A stretch of DNA of 64,000 bases from Agapanthus africanus (taxonomy: Eukaryota > Streptophyta > Magnoliopsida > Asparagales > Amaryllidaceae). This document shows positions 10,554 through 20,954 of the stretch, one piece after another; positions within the stretch are counted from its first letter, which is position 1, and each line of letters opens with the position of its first letter. The notes beneath the pieces are model-generated. The model saw nothing but the letters and a program-made list of their open reading frames with translations. It made no database searches and was not told where the DNA came from. The stretch covers positions 749,897,632 through 749,961,631 of the forward strand of contig CM057340.1 in NCBI GenBank assembly GCA_030015575.1, in the 5' to 3' direction. Both the position numbers and the translations under genes were made by a program.

Positions 10554-10592
10554 TTTTACCCTTCTTAAAAAAATTTCGTCCTCGAAATTTGT
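10554..10592 (-). other. Tekay-like 3' internal end with polypurine tract
   Basis: The minus strand has TTCGAGGACGAAATTT and then AAGAAGGGTAAAA directly before TGTAACA. This block upstream of a TGTAACA LTR is typical of plant Tekay/Del elements. Confidence 0.65.
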
Positions 10593-10803
10593 AAAAGGAA
10601 AGTGTAATGGATTCAAGGAAAGTTTGGTGATAGAACTATTGGTAGTGTATGAAAAATATGTGAGAGAACGAAAGAATGCGAAAGATTTGAAAGGAGTTGA
10701 GTAAGTTACCAAAGTTACCTTGATCAACTGTCTCAGCTTCTACGACCGGTAAAGTGTAAACCTGTCGCCGGGGCATGTTTCTCCTAGCCGGGGGCACATT
10801 CCT

Positions 10804-11157
10804 CTATCCTCGAGGCATGTTCCTCAGTGCCTGATGGAATTGGCGAGTAGGCTGTGCAGGAAATGGAGGTGGGAGTGCAAGACGAGGTGCAGGAGCCTGA
10901 ATAGCTGGCCTCTGCGGGTAGTTGGTGGGTGTGTGAGCTGAGTTGCGTCTATCGGGACATGTTCCAATTCTATGATCGGATGCACCATAAACTAGGCATA
11001 GGCATTTTGCGCGCATACAGTCCTTCCACAAGAGTCCAGCCCTATTGCAGTAGAAACAAAAACCTGGACTTGACTGGTTAATTGTTTCTTTCTGTCTCTT
11101 GGGTTTTGAAGGTTGTATAGGATAGGCTCCTCCTGCCATCTGGCTTGCAGATAACTT
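10804..11157 (-). pseudogene. gag: Tekay-like gag fragment with two zinc knuckles
   Basis: The minus-strand frame contains GFCFYCNRAGLLWKDC, then a second Cys/His-like cluster CLCLVYGASDHRIGTCP, then a Pro/Gln-rich tail. These are CCHC-type knuckles of gag; in the second, the first spacing residue Cys is Tyr. The frame is joined downstream to RQVYTL-like sequence and then directly to 3' untranslated DNA, so protease to integrase has been deleted. Confidence 0.7.
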
Positions 11158-11239
11158 TGTTTCCCCCAATCAGAGCAAAGCTCCATTTGAATTTCAAAAA
11201 TTCAAAATTTGAAGCAACGCTTCAAATTTCTTGCGTTGC

Positions 11240-11640
11240 GCGCAACGCGCCACGTGTCAAAAGCTGATACGTCAGCGCAGCGCCCAAGGCAGCGCGCCCA
11301 ATCAGAGCAAGGCTCTATTTAAAACAAAAATTAAAGGAAGCAACGCTTCAGTTGCGCAGGCGCTGCGCTGCGCGACACGTGTCAGCGCAGTTGCACAAGC
11401 GCAGTGGCGCAAACGCTGCGCGACACATGCCAGCGCAAGCGCAGTGGCGCTGCGCTGTGCGCTGCGCGACGCGCGTCAGCGCAGTTGCGCAAGCGCTACG
11501 CTGCACGACACGTGTCAGCACAAACGCAGTTGAGCTGCGCTGTGCGCTGCGCGACACGTGTCAGCGCAGTTGCGCAAGCGCAGTTGTGCTGCGCTCTGCG
11601 CTGCGTGACACGTGTCACGCGCTGGAGCGTTTGCGCCAAA
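11240..11640. promoter_or_regulatory. G-box repeat array in Tat-2 U3
   Basis: Repeats of about 45-60 bp each carry the palindrome GACACGTGTC or a variant, followed by AGCGCA/TGCGCT hairpins. CACGTG is at 11251, 11376, 11509, 11555 and 11609, with decayed copies near 11415 and 11468. CACGTG is the core bound by plant bZIP and bHLH factors. The array lies 160-550 bp upstream of the TATA box. Confidence 0.7.
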
Positions 11641-11799
11641 CAGAATTAAATTCTAGTAAGATCCTTCTGTTCTTGTTAAAACAAGAAGATTGTCTTATGT
11701 AAAACAGAAACCCTTGGATCAAAGATCCAACGGTGGGGAAAATTCCCCAAATCACTCAGAGAATGATCTCTTTAACAAACTTAACAAACCTATGAGCAC

Positions 11800-11807
11800 T
11801 ATATAAA
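11800..11807 (+). promoter_or_regulatory. Tat-2 LTR TATA box
   Basis: TATATAAA at the same relative place as in the Tat-1 LTR and the LTR at 63412. It fits transcription start near 11830. Confidence 0.75.
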
Positions 11808-12429
11808 GACCCCTAGACCCCAATTCAAAAGAGAATGAACATTGTGAGAGATCAAGAACTTCAAAACAGAGAGATCTCTGAAGAAAATTCAAGAAAAAAG
11901 CAAAAACCTTTATAAAATAGAAGATTTTCTTCTAATAGAGCATTGATCTAAAAACAATATCAACGATCTTCAATAAAAAAACAAATAATAATAGTGCCTT
12001 GCACTTTTTATGAACCACTGGTTCTCTGAAAACAAAAAAGAAAAAGAAAAACGTGTTTTCTCTGATCTAAATTGGATCAAGAAATTAAACAGTGCCCTGC
12101 ACTTGTAAAATTTGCGCTGTTGCGCTCTTGAGTTAGCGCAAGCTACCAGAGAGCGCCACGTGTCAGCACCTGAACCACTTGCGCTATGCGCTTTTAAGAT
12201 AGAGCCTTGCTCTCTGAAATTGGCGCAACTCACCAAAGCGCGCCACGTGTCAGCAGCGCAAGCGCAGCGCACTGGCGCAGCGCACTGCGCTTGCGTGACA
12301 CGTGTCATCACCACAAGCGCTTACGCTCAGTGATTGGCGCAAAATGCCTGACAAATGCACTGCATTGTTTACTGAAGGGCCAGGCCCAAATCAAAAAGGC
12401 CTAGTAGGCCAAAATAAATTGCAATGCAA

Positions 12430-12640
12430 TAAAAGGGCAGAGCCCAAACAAAATTGATGCTCTGCATCATTTATAAAAGGGCAGAGCCCAAACAAAATTG
12501 ATGCTCTGCATCATTTATAAAAGGGCAGAGCCCAAACAAAATAAAATGCAATAAAAGGGCAGAGCCCAAACAAAATTGATGCTCTGCATCATTTATAAAA
12601 AGGCAGAGCCCAAACAAAATAAGAAATGCAGTGCATTATT
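12430..12640. repeat. 46-bp tandem repeat of two mini-hairpins (Tat-2 R/U5)
   Basis: Four imperfect copies each contain GGGC-AGA-GCCC and GATGC-TCT-GCATC stem-loops joined by AAACAAAATT and ATTTATAAAA spacers. Neighbouring sequence has more of the kind (AATGC-AGT-GCATT near 12628). Confidence 0.8.
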
Positions 12641-12884
12641 TAAAAAGGGGCAAAGCCCTAGCACATGCCTAATAGGCCAAAGACAAATAAATGCGTCGAA
12701 CATTTTTCAACTGGACTTAGCCCAATCATGGCCGCAAGTCCTCAAATTAAATTGACTGAGCAAGACTGCTCTCTTAAATCAATTTATATCCGGTTCGAGA
12801 GTACATCTCCGAACTCCTCTGACTCCTATCGTTGTAATCCTTCAACAACGTCAGAGAGGTGACGGGTCCCGACAACCACACATC

Positions 12885-13150
12885 AACACGGACTGTGGGG
12901 TCCTTAAACTCATGGACTTATGCGTCCTTAAACCAAAACACGGACTGTGGGGTTCTTAAACCCGCGGACTTATGCATCCTTAAACTAAGACATGGACTGT
13001 GGGGTCTTTAAACCCACGGACTTATACGTCCTTAAACTACCTGTGGACCACCATGTCCCTAAACTGGCAATGGACCACTATGTCCCTAAACTGGCAATGG
13101 ACCGCAATGTCCTTAAACTCCCTGTGGACCACTACGTCCCTAAACTGGAA
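12885..13150. repeat. GGAC-N6-GTCC array in Tat-2 U5
   Basis: About ten units of roughly 30 bp have a constant stem GGAC/GTCC and variable 6-nt loops (TGTGGG, TTATGC, CACCAT, CACTAT, CGCAAT, CACTAC), each followed by CTTAAAC or CTAAACTGG. Three units have a decayed right arm. The array is conserved in Tat-1 and Tat-3. Confidence 0.8.
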
Positions 13151-13532
13151 CAATAGAGCCCCCAAATGTTCTTTTGTCGGATCCAAACGATCCCGTTAAG
13201 TTGATCTTAGTCTCAAACCAGACTAACGTATCCTTAACGAACGTTTAAGTTGATCTTAGCCTCAATATGGCTAACGTATCCTTAAACTAAAACACCAAAC
13301 CCAAATCTAAATAAATACGGATTTGGACCAATCCACGTCCTACGGGCGACGACATAACTTAGTCTCCGTATACAATCCACGAGCATCCACAAACAAAACA
13401 AACACACACGACACGAAGTGAAATTCTGGAGAAGGAGAAAGTGGCTACCGCGATGCGGTAGCGTAATTAACTGCAGGGGCTTGGGCCTGCAGGGAAGAGC
13501 GTCCCCACAATCAAAAACCCCTCAAACGAGGC

Positions 13533-13665
13533 TAGGACCTTTTCCTCTTTCCACTCCACACTTCGTGTGTCGTCTTCGCGAACGAATCGCGGTTTGTTAA
13601 TGGTTGCCTTTGGATTTCAAGTTACTAAGATTTGGTCTTTTGCCTGGCGCAGAAATCAAGCATCA
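13533..13665 (+). other. Tat-2 leader remnant without PBS
   Basis: The leader joins a truncated LTR and ends in a pyrimidine-rich stretch plus GGCGCAG, 13 nt before the gag ATG. A GT is available in GCGGTTTGTTAATGG near 13590. No TGG-starting PBS like those at 7358 (minus strand) or 37731 is present. Confidence 0.6.
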
Positions 13666-14991
13666 ATGGCCTCAAATTGCTCAAACTGCTCGAAGTGCCA
13701 ATGCAACTGACGCTCCGCCTCACCTGGAGGCGTAGCATATGGGCCTCAAGCGGCCTCCGTCCTTACTATGCCTGTGGAGCAAGTGACTCAGGCTACCATT
13801 GGCCTATTCTTCGGAACCATGATCCCTCCAGCAAGCTTTACCACCCCTGTGCCCGCACTGGAAGCTTCAAAAAAGTCGGTCTTCGATCGACTTGCTACTT
13901 TCACGGCCCCTCTCAACGGGTCGTCCAATTCTTCAGTCTTCACCAGGCTGAGCTTGAGCACCAAAGGGCCTATCAAGAAGCCCATAGCACCTGAGGCGGT
14001 CATCCCAAAGAAGACGGTTGCTCCCGAAGTCGCCAAGGCGGCTTCTCCTGTCAAAGAGTCAGTCTTTGCAAGGCTGACTATTCCCACTCCCGCTCAGAAA
14101 TCTGCTTTTGATCGCTTGGACACAACTCCTCAACGGACGTCAATCTTTAAGAGGCTGACACCGGCAACAGTCCCTAGCCTAAACGGGGGGCAAGAAAAAG
14201 CTTTCTCTGAACCAATACCGACAACTCGTCGCGCCCGACGACGCCACTGGAGCCGGATGAGGAAGACCGGGGGCAACTCCCCCTCTGGGATAACTCCACC
14301 AGCTCCAACGGTGGAAGTTAATGCTGCTGTTCCAACTGGGAACAGCTTTGAGATGCTAAACAGGGTACGCAGAAATTCGCCAACTGCGGTACTCAAAAGA
14401 TCTCCTCCACCGGTAGAGACCGCCGTGGAAGCAGAAAAGCCGGAGCAGTCTCCTCAATCGCTGTCCTCCAGGATCTACAAGACATGGCGACGAGTCCGAG
14501 AATCTGTGATTGATCCTAATTTCTCTCGCCAACACAAGAAGTCGAAAGGTCGGCAGGAAGAAAATCCCCCTGTCAAGCAACGAAAGGCGACGACCACTTG
14601 GGTGCCCAAAGCAACAGCCCCCTCAACTTCAACGACCCATAAGAGAAGAAGGCCGGAGAAAGTCCTCACGCCGACGGCAAATATCAAAGGTGGTGAATCC
14701 AAACGCCCTAAGTCTGGGGGCATTGTAGTTCATACCGTCTACATGGCATCTGGTAAAGAGGACAGCCGTGCATCTACAGGTCATCGACCGCTTACACGGT
14801 CAGTGACCAAAGCTCAGGAGCAACAGCAAAAGCTCCAGGAGATGGTGAACGCAATGGCCGCACTCACTGGGCCAAAAGAAAGCCCTGAAACGTCCTCAAT
14901 GAACTCCAGGAGCAAGAAACTGACGCCAAATTCCTTCGTCGGATATTGGAGAAGAAGGATAAAGAGGCTGCTGAACAAGCAGCCAACATAA
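13666..14991 (+). pseudogene. gag: Tat-2 gag N-terminal region
   Basis: ATG 13666 opens with a Cys-rich peptide (MASNCSNCSKCQCN). The codon at 13708-13710 is TGA where Tat-3 has CGA. From 13768 the same frame is open for 407 codons: MPVEQVTQAT, repeated xFxRL units (SVFDRLATF, SVFTRLSL, SVFARLTIP, SAFDRLDT, SIFKRLTP), a basic RRRHWSRMRK, a Lys/Arg-rich nuclear-signal-like block (HKRRRPEK), and a Gln-rich helix. A frameshift near 14900 makes the frame end at 14991 while the homologous sequence continues in the next frame. Confidence 0.85.
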
Positions 14992-15227
14992 AGTGTATAG
15001 CCCTCCTGTTCCAAGACATGGTGGGGATGATGATCCAACAAGTTCCTCCAGCTGAAGATCCCCCGATCGTCCTTGAAGACGATAGGGGAGAAATGTCGAA
15101 TCCTCCACCAGTCTTGTCAACAGCCAAGGAGGAGACAATCTCCAAAGCTGACTTGGATGAGTATATAGCCCAACAAATACGGATTCATCATGCAACTGAA
15201 GCAGCCGGTCAGGTCGTAAAAACATGA
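14946..15227 (+). pseudogene. gag: Tat-2 gag coiled-coil and linker
   Basis: This frame continues the Gln/Glu/Lys helix (EKKDKEAAEQAANI) and leads into LFQDMVGMM, an acidic linker and ISKADLDEYIAQQIR. It is the frame of all downstream pol. The TGA at 15225-15227 stands where Tat-1 reads GGA. Between 15228 and 15374 the same frame continues into the capsid region. Confidence 0.8.
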
Positions 15228-18200
15228 CGACCATATCCGAGTTGGTACGATCAGATAAAGTACCCGCCAGGCTACACAATTCCCAAGTTCCATGTCTATA
15301 AGGGGACGGGCAATCCTCACCAGCATGTTGCCCAGTTCAGGGCGCTTTGCGGCAACACTGGCGGTGATGATAAATTGTTGCTTCGCCAGCTCGTTGGAAG
15401 CTTATCAGATACAGCGTTCGAGTGGTACTCTGAGCTCCCGAACGACTCTATCAAGACCTTTGCGGAGATGGAGCTGCTGTTTACCCAGCGTTTCGCGAGT
15501 GCCAGCGAGCGTACCCCGATAACGGCATTGATTAATGCCAGGGTGAGGCCGGGCGAGACATGGGTCCAATATGCTATACGGTGGCGAAACTTATGGTCAA
15601 AATGCGAGCAACGCATTGAAGAAGTGCCAGCAGTGGGTATGTTTGTGGGGACTCTCGATCCGCAGGCGACCATATCGCAATTTATGATGTTCTTCAAGCC
15701 GACTACCTTCCAGGCACTAATCGATAAACTGGCCCAAATGGACCAGATGGGTTATAGACCACCCCCTCCAAAGCCCGACTCTCGGAATGAGAAGGGGAAG
15801 GGAAAAGAGATCGTTGTCGCTAATGCTCAACAACAGCCGAGTAACTTAAAACTGGCTGTCCGTAAAAATAATATGCGTCCGCGCACGCCCCTTGAGGAAA
15901 GGCTAGGACGTCCTTACTCGTTTCCTCGAGATAAAACGAGGAGACTGTTTGAGTTAGCATTGCGCAACAGACTCATAAATCTGCCGGATCCAAGATGTCC
16001 AACGCAGCCAAATGATGTCAACGATCCCAACTACTGTCCCTATCATCGAGTACTGGGTCATCCGATCGAGGATTGCTATGTCTTCAAAAATTGGATTGAA
16101 GACCAGTACCAACAGGGCAAGTTCGCATTGTCCGACAGATGGAAGGTGAATCCGCCGCAGCCCCACACCTCTAAGAGGATGAATACGCCGGGGGCAACAT
16201 CCTCTCTCATTGAAGAAGCTCCTTGGGAGGTTGTACTATCAGCCAAGACAAAGAGGATGCTAAACAATCTTCAAACATGCCCAGCGATTAGGTGGAAGAA
16301 CCCGTTAGAATCTCAGATCATTGAAGGAATGTTGAAGCCGCGTCCAACTCAAAAAATCGATGGTGGTGGCCCAAGCACTCATAACCAGCCGTCAAAATCT
16401 TCAAAGAAGAAGAAAAAGAAATCAAAGAAGCCCGTGAAGCCTGGCGATATGCGCACGGACTTGCAAAAACAAATTGACGCGCTAGAGGAATACAACCAGA
16501 AAGCACGGACTCCCATTACACTCCAAGAGTTCCTCAACCACGTCTTTCAAGAGGAAGATGAGGGAGAAAGTTCGTCAGATGAATCTGAAGAATACGTGGC
16601 GAGCTGTCATGTGATTTCCCATTCGTTCACGGACGATGAAGAGACTCCTTGCACTGAAAAGCCGGGGGCAGATCCTGAACCAAAAATTCTGGGGCCATCG
16701 GATGAAGTAATTGACACATTCCTCAATGAAGCACTCTTAAAAAGTAAAGCTGATCGGGAACGCGAGACGGATATATTTGAAAGGGCCAAGTACCAGCGAC
16801 TTGATGGAAGGGCTGAGACACTCCCGTTGGAGCAAAATACACCCACTGCGGATAAAAGCAAATTCAAGACGAGGAAAAGGTTTACTAAAGCCATGTCAAT
16901 AGGTATGAAGCTACCATCATCTGAGGGAAGCATTACTGGTGAAGCGGAAATTCACCCCTCCTACTGCTTGTATCATCGGAAGATTTCGCACCCCACTGAA
17001 GAGTGCAAAGCTTTCGATAGATGGTGGCAAGGATATGTTGCTCACCGACAGCATTTTAAGCGGGAAAAGCGTAAAACTCGTCCGGAGCAGAAAGGTACGA
17101 CCGAGAAGCTTAACAGAACTACCGGTGATTGTTGCATGGTTAATACCGGGGGATCACAAGTGCTCACATTCGGGAGTGATTCTGACGAGGAGCTGGCCCT
17201 TAGCCCCCTCTTTAAAGAGTCCGCTTCGGGAAAAGAAGAAGAGCAGAAGGTCTGTGAAAATATCCAACTGCGTAATCGGACGCTACCCGAAAAGAATCTC
17301 GGACCCTCAAACAAGAAAGATAAAGGGAAAGAAAAGGTCTCTGAGGATATTACCCTAGATGACCAATTCATGGAAGAGCTAGCCGCCAAGGACCCGCCAA
17401 AGAAAAATAAGGTGGATTACAACGTTCTAGCGCATCTGAGGAAGTTACCCTCGCAGCTCAGCATTCTTGACGCCCTTTTACTATCAAAAGAGGCGAGAGA
17501 TTCGTTAATTAAGGCACTACAGGAGCCGGAGCAATTCCAAGCTTTCCTGGCTGAAGAAAAGATGAAGGATGAATTGGAGGAAGTGCACACGGCCGATGTC
17601 ACTTTCGGCGATGAAGACCTTCTTCTTGGGACGTGCGAACACAATCGCCCTCTCTATGTCTCAGGATACTGCCATGATATAAAGATAGGCAAAATCTTGG
17701 TCGATAACGGGTCGTCTGTTAATCTACTTAACGTGCGGGTGTTAAAGGAAATCTGGATGAGCGTCCAGCACCTTGCTCGGGACAAGATCACCATCTCCGG
17801 GTTTGACTCCCAATCATCGAGAACTCTTGGATCTATGATACTGACGCTACGCTTTGGGCTGCTCGTCACGGACATTAAATTCCACGTCATAGATGCCAAG
17901 ACATGCTACAATGCCCTGCTTGGCCGACCATGGTTACACGAGTACAACATCATATCTTCTACACAGCATCAGTGTATGAAATATTTTAGGGATGGTCTCG
18001 AGTATACCGTGACGGGAGAACTGAATCCGTTTTCCGTGAACGAAGTCCACAAATATGAAGATGCCAAATACTTCTTACCGGATTTCGAAGACACGGAGAG
18101 GTGTCACAAGCCGGAGAACGAAGCTAACACCACCATCCCTGTCTTCGGTAGTGATACCGAGGAGGAAGAGGAGATAGTTTATGCGGGTCCGTCCCAATAC

Positions 18201-19004
18201 AACAAGCCGGGACCATCTGCTCCTACGTTGATCTTTGGTAGCGATTCAGAAGATGAGGTCCATGCTGTATTCTCTGCTCGGCCTTCAATACAAACGCCCA
18301 CTGACGAAGAGCAAAGTCTGCAAGTCGTCATGGTGCCGCTTAAATATTATAAAGAACTGGATGCGCTCGATACCTACAGTGTAGAAGAGCTGCAGACGTT
18401 CTATGTCCCTTCCAGGCAAGAAGGTGAAAAGGCAATTCTATTCTACCGCTCTGAAAAAACCAAAGTGGAGAAAGAAATTTGGCACGGTGCGGATCCTACG
18501 CTGGACAGGCTTCAGCCCATCCGACTCCCCAGATATTATACACAAGGCTTGAAGAGGCTGTTGAAGCGCCAGGGGATATCCTTTAAACAGACCGCTCGAA
18601 GAGCCAAATTCTATGACAGGGTCTGGAACGTCCCCGGAACTCAGCACAAATTGCCTAATGGGAGAATGGAAACAATCGGGCTTGGATACATTCGGTCTAA
18701 GAAACGAGAGCTACTCTATGATTGCAACGTTGTTCATGACTTTGATGAAGAAGCGGATGCTCAATGGGAGGATGCTAATCCTGAACCAGAAAAAGTTTCC
18801 GATGCAAAGGTGCCCAGTCCGTCGTTCGAAGAACAAATGGACAAGCTTATAAGGGAAGCTTGTCAAAAAGTCCGAGACGACCACAATCGCGAGATAGCCA
18901 TCTACGAGAAAGCCAAAACGCAACGCCTCCTCCAACAGGCCGTGAAAGATGAAAGTGCCGCTCCCTGTCAACCTGTTATAAAAAAGACTCGACGCAAAGG
19001 CTGA
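15228..19004 (+). pseudogene. gag: Tat-2 gag capsid, Cys/His modules 1-2, aspartic protease
   Basis: The region 15375-19004 is open for 1209 codons. Capsid-like Gag is at about 15240-15760 (FAEMELLFTQRFASASERT, WVQYAIRWRNLWSKCEQR). Module 1 is at 16030-16080 (CPYHRVLGHPIEDC, then WIEDQYQQGKF). A Lys-rich tract is near 16400. Module 2 is at 16960-17005 (CLYHRKISHPTEEC). The protease is at 17640-17990, active site VDNGSSVN with Asp at 17703 and the later ALLGRPWLHEYN. Asn replaces the usual Thr/Ser next to the catalytic Asp, as in all copies here. The stop at 19002-19004 is TGA for CGA. Confidence 0.9.
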
Positions 19005-19097
19005 AACAAGTCGAAAAGCGAAAAAAGCGCTCAACAGCAACAAAGCGGGATTAAGAAGCATCGCAAACGGGAATCAAGCGGTCCTGGTCTATCCCTT

Positions 19098-19703
19098 ATG
19101 AAGAAAATGGGTCGAGCATATTCTTTCCCTCAAGATAAGACGAAGAGAATACTTGACCTTGCTCTAAAACATCAGATGCTTACACTGCCGGAGTCCAAGC
19201 ACCTTGAACAAGCAGGCAAAGTTTCACACCCAAACTATTGCTCCTATCACCGAGTAATAGGGCATCCTCTCGAAGACTGCTTCACCTTCAAGAATTGGGT
19301 CGAAGATCAGTATCAGCTGGGCAAGTTTGCTCTGTCTGACAATTGGAGGGTAACGCCGCCACAGAAGCACGAATCCAAAGCCATGAGAACAGAACCAACT
19401 CCACATTGGGCTTGGAAGCGAATTCGCACTTATCACATGATAACAATATTAAAAGAAGAGCCCGAGAACATGGATAACCTTCCCTGGTGCTTCGAAAACA
19501 GCAATGATGAGGTGATCTCAGAATTTCCACCAGCTCCGAAAGAACTGGAGGATGGAATACATACCACTGCAGATAACCTCAAGAAAATTGAGTTGGGGAT
19601 GGCAAACGACCCGCGACCGACATTCGTCAGTGAGCTGCTATCTGAAGAAAGGGTGGCTGTATTAAAAGACGTGCTTGTACAACATAGAGATTGCTTCGCA
19701 TAG
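19098..19703 (+). pseudogene. pol: Tat-2 Cys/His module 3 and RT N-terminal extension
   Basis: The same frame as gag and RT. It begins with GRAYSFPQDKTKRILDLAL, then CSYHRVIGHPLEDCFTFKNW, then VEDQYQLGKFALSDNWRVT, which closely repeats module 1 at 15905-16150 in order and residues. It then runs into FPPAPKELEDGIHT and the RT finger region. The stop at 19701-19703 is TAG in place of the Trp TGG seen in Tat-1 (CFAWNYS). Confidence 0.8.
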
Positions 19704-19715
19704 AACTATTCCGAG

Positions 19716-20399
19716 ATGTCGGGACTAGATCCAGAAATTGCTGTGCACAAATTGGCGATATCCCCGGATGTTAAGTCAGTCAAACAGGCGTCGAGGAGAA
19801 TGCGGCTCGAGCTTGAGATGAGTATCAACGCTGAGGTTAAGAAGCTAATTGACTCCGGCTTTATCCAGAAGGTTCAATATCCTGAATGGATCGCCAACAT
19901 CGTCCCGGTGATGAAGAAAAATGGGACAGTGCGCATATGCGTGGACTTCCGGGATCTCAATAAAGCCTGCCCGAAGGACGATTTCCCAGTGCCGGTCACC
20001 GAACTGATGATAGAAAATACGTCCACTCATGAGGTTTTCTCCTTCATGGACGGCTCATCAGGGTATAATCAGATAAAGATGCATCCCGAAGACCAGAAGC
20101 ACACCGCTTTCCGGACTCCTTTGGGAATATTTTGCTACAAGGTGATGCCCTTTGGTCTAAAGAACGCTGGTGCCACCTATCAGAGGGCCATGACGAAGAT
20201 CTTCGATGACCTTATACATGAAATCGTCGAATGTTATATCGACGACCTCGTGGTTAAAAGCAAATCATACGAGGAACATCTCGAACATCTGAAGACCGTA
20301 TTCCAACGCCTTCGACAATACAACTTGAAAATGAACCCTCTCAAGTGTGCATTCGGAGTTTCCTCGGGCAAATTCCTTGGATTCATCGTCCAACACTGA
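19716..20399 (+). pseudogene. pol: Tat-2 reverse transcriptase
   Basis: All core RT motifs are present: TVRICVDFRDLNKACPKDDF, FSFMDGSSGYNQIKM, MPFGLKNAGATYQR, and YIDD at 20235-20246, so catalytic Asp residues are kept. SSGYNQ replaces the more usual YSGYNQ. The TGA at 20397-20399 interrupts the thumb where Tat-1 has CGA. The frame is unchanged before and after. Confidence 0.93.
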
Positions 20400-20435
20400 G
20401 GCATCGAGATAGATCCGTCGAAGATCAAGGCGATC

Positions 20436-20945
20436 ATGGAAATGCCCCCGCCTAGAATTCTCAAACAGCTGCGGTCTCTCCAAGGGAAGCTCGTGTATAT
20501 TCGGCGATTTATAGCCAATCTTTCAGGCAAGTGCTGTCCTTACAGCCACTTGATGAAGAAGGGAACTCCGTTTGTCTGGGACCATAAATGCCAAGACGCA
20601 TTGGACGAAATTAAGCAGTACTTGCAAAATCCGCCAGTGCTGGCTGCTCCGGTCAAGGGAAAGCCCCTCATTCTTTATACGACCACCCTCGAAGGTTCTT
20701 TAGGAGCATTATGGGCGCAAGAGAACGACCAAGGGAAAGAAAGAGCACTCTACTATTTGAGTCGAGTTCTACTGGGGGCAGAAAGCAACTACTCCCCCAT
20801 TGAAAAACACTGCCTGGCGTTGATCTTTGCGATAACAAAGCTCAGGCACTATGCGTTGGCGCATGAAGTCTGTCTCATTTCGAAGGTGGACCCCCTTAAA
20901 TATTTGATGTCGAAGGCCATATTGACAGGTCGACTCGCTAAATGA
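20436..20945 (+). pseudogene. pol: Tat-2 RT thumb/connection and degenerate gypsy RNase H
   Basis: FKQLRSLQG-type connection (LKQLRSLQGKLVYIRRFI) is followed by the first RNase H domain. Where active enzymes have YTDAS, this reads LYTTTLEGSLGALW, lacking the first catalytic Asp; Tat-1 also lacks it. Loss of activity in this domain with gain of a second RNase H is known for the Tat lineage. The stop at 20943-20945 is TGA for TGG. Confidence 0.88.
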
Positions 20946-20954
20946 TCCCTGCTC

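Larger units (their letters stand above)
9967..11157 (-). mobile_element. Deleted Tekay/Del-like chromovirus-type element
   Basis: The minus strand reads gag zinc-knuckle remnant (11157-10804), a 3' untranslated stretch, a conserved TTCGAGGACGAAATTT block with purine tract (10592-10554), then an LTR starting TGTAACAACCC at 10553. Protease through integrase is missing. The LTR is truncated near 9967. The 5' side is cut by the Tat-2 LTR at 11158. Confidence 0.75.
11158..13532 (+). repeat. Tat-2 5' LTR, lacking its last ~200 bp
   Basis: It starts TGTTTCCCCC at 11158. The TATA box is at 11800-11807. It matches the Tat-1 LTR in order: GC-rich G-box array, TATA, hairpin chain, a 46-bp tandem repeat at about 12430-12640, the GGAC-N6-GTCC array, and GTATACAATCCAC at 13368. 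Tat-1 and Tat-3 continue after CCCCTCAAACGAGG with about 200 bp to the LTR end and PBS; Tat-2 jumps directly to the leader sequence GGACCTTTTCCTC. Confidence 0.88.

Noticed and set aside
11231..11702. Overlapping long frames on both strands rich in Cys, Ala, Arg and Thr
   Set aside because: They are the G-box repeat array read in several frames; the same happens at 63553-63839. No conserved protein.
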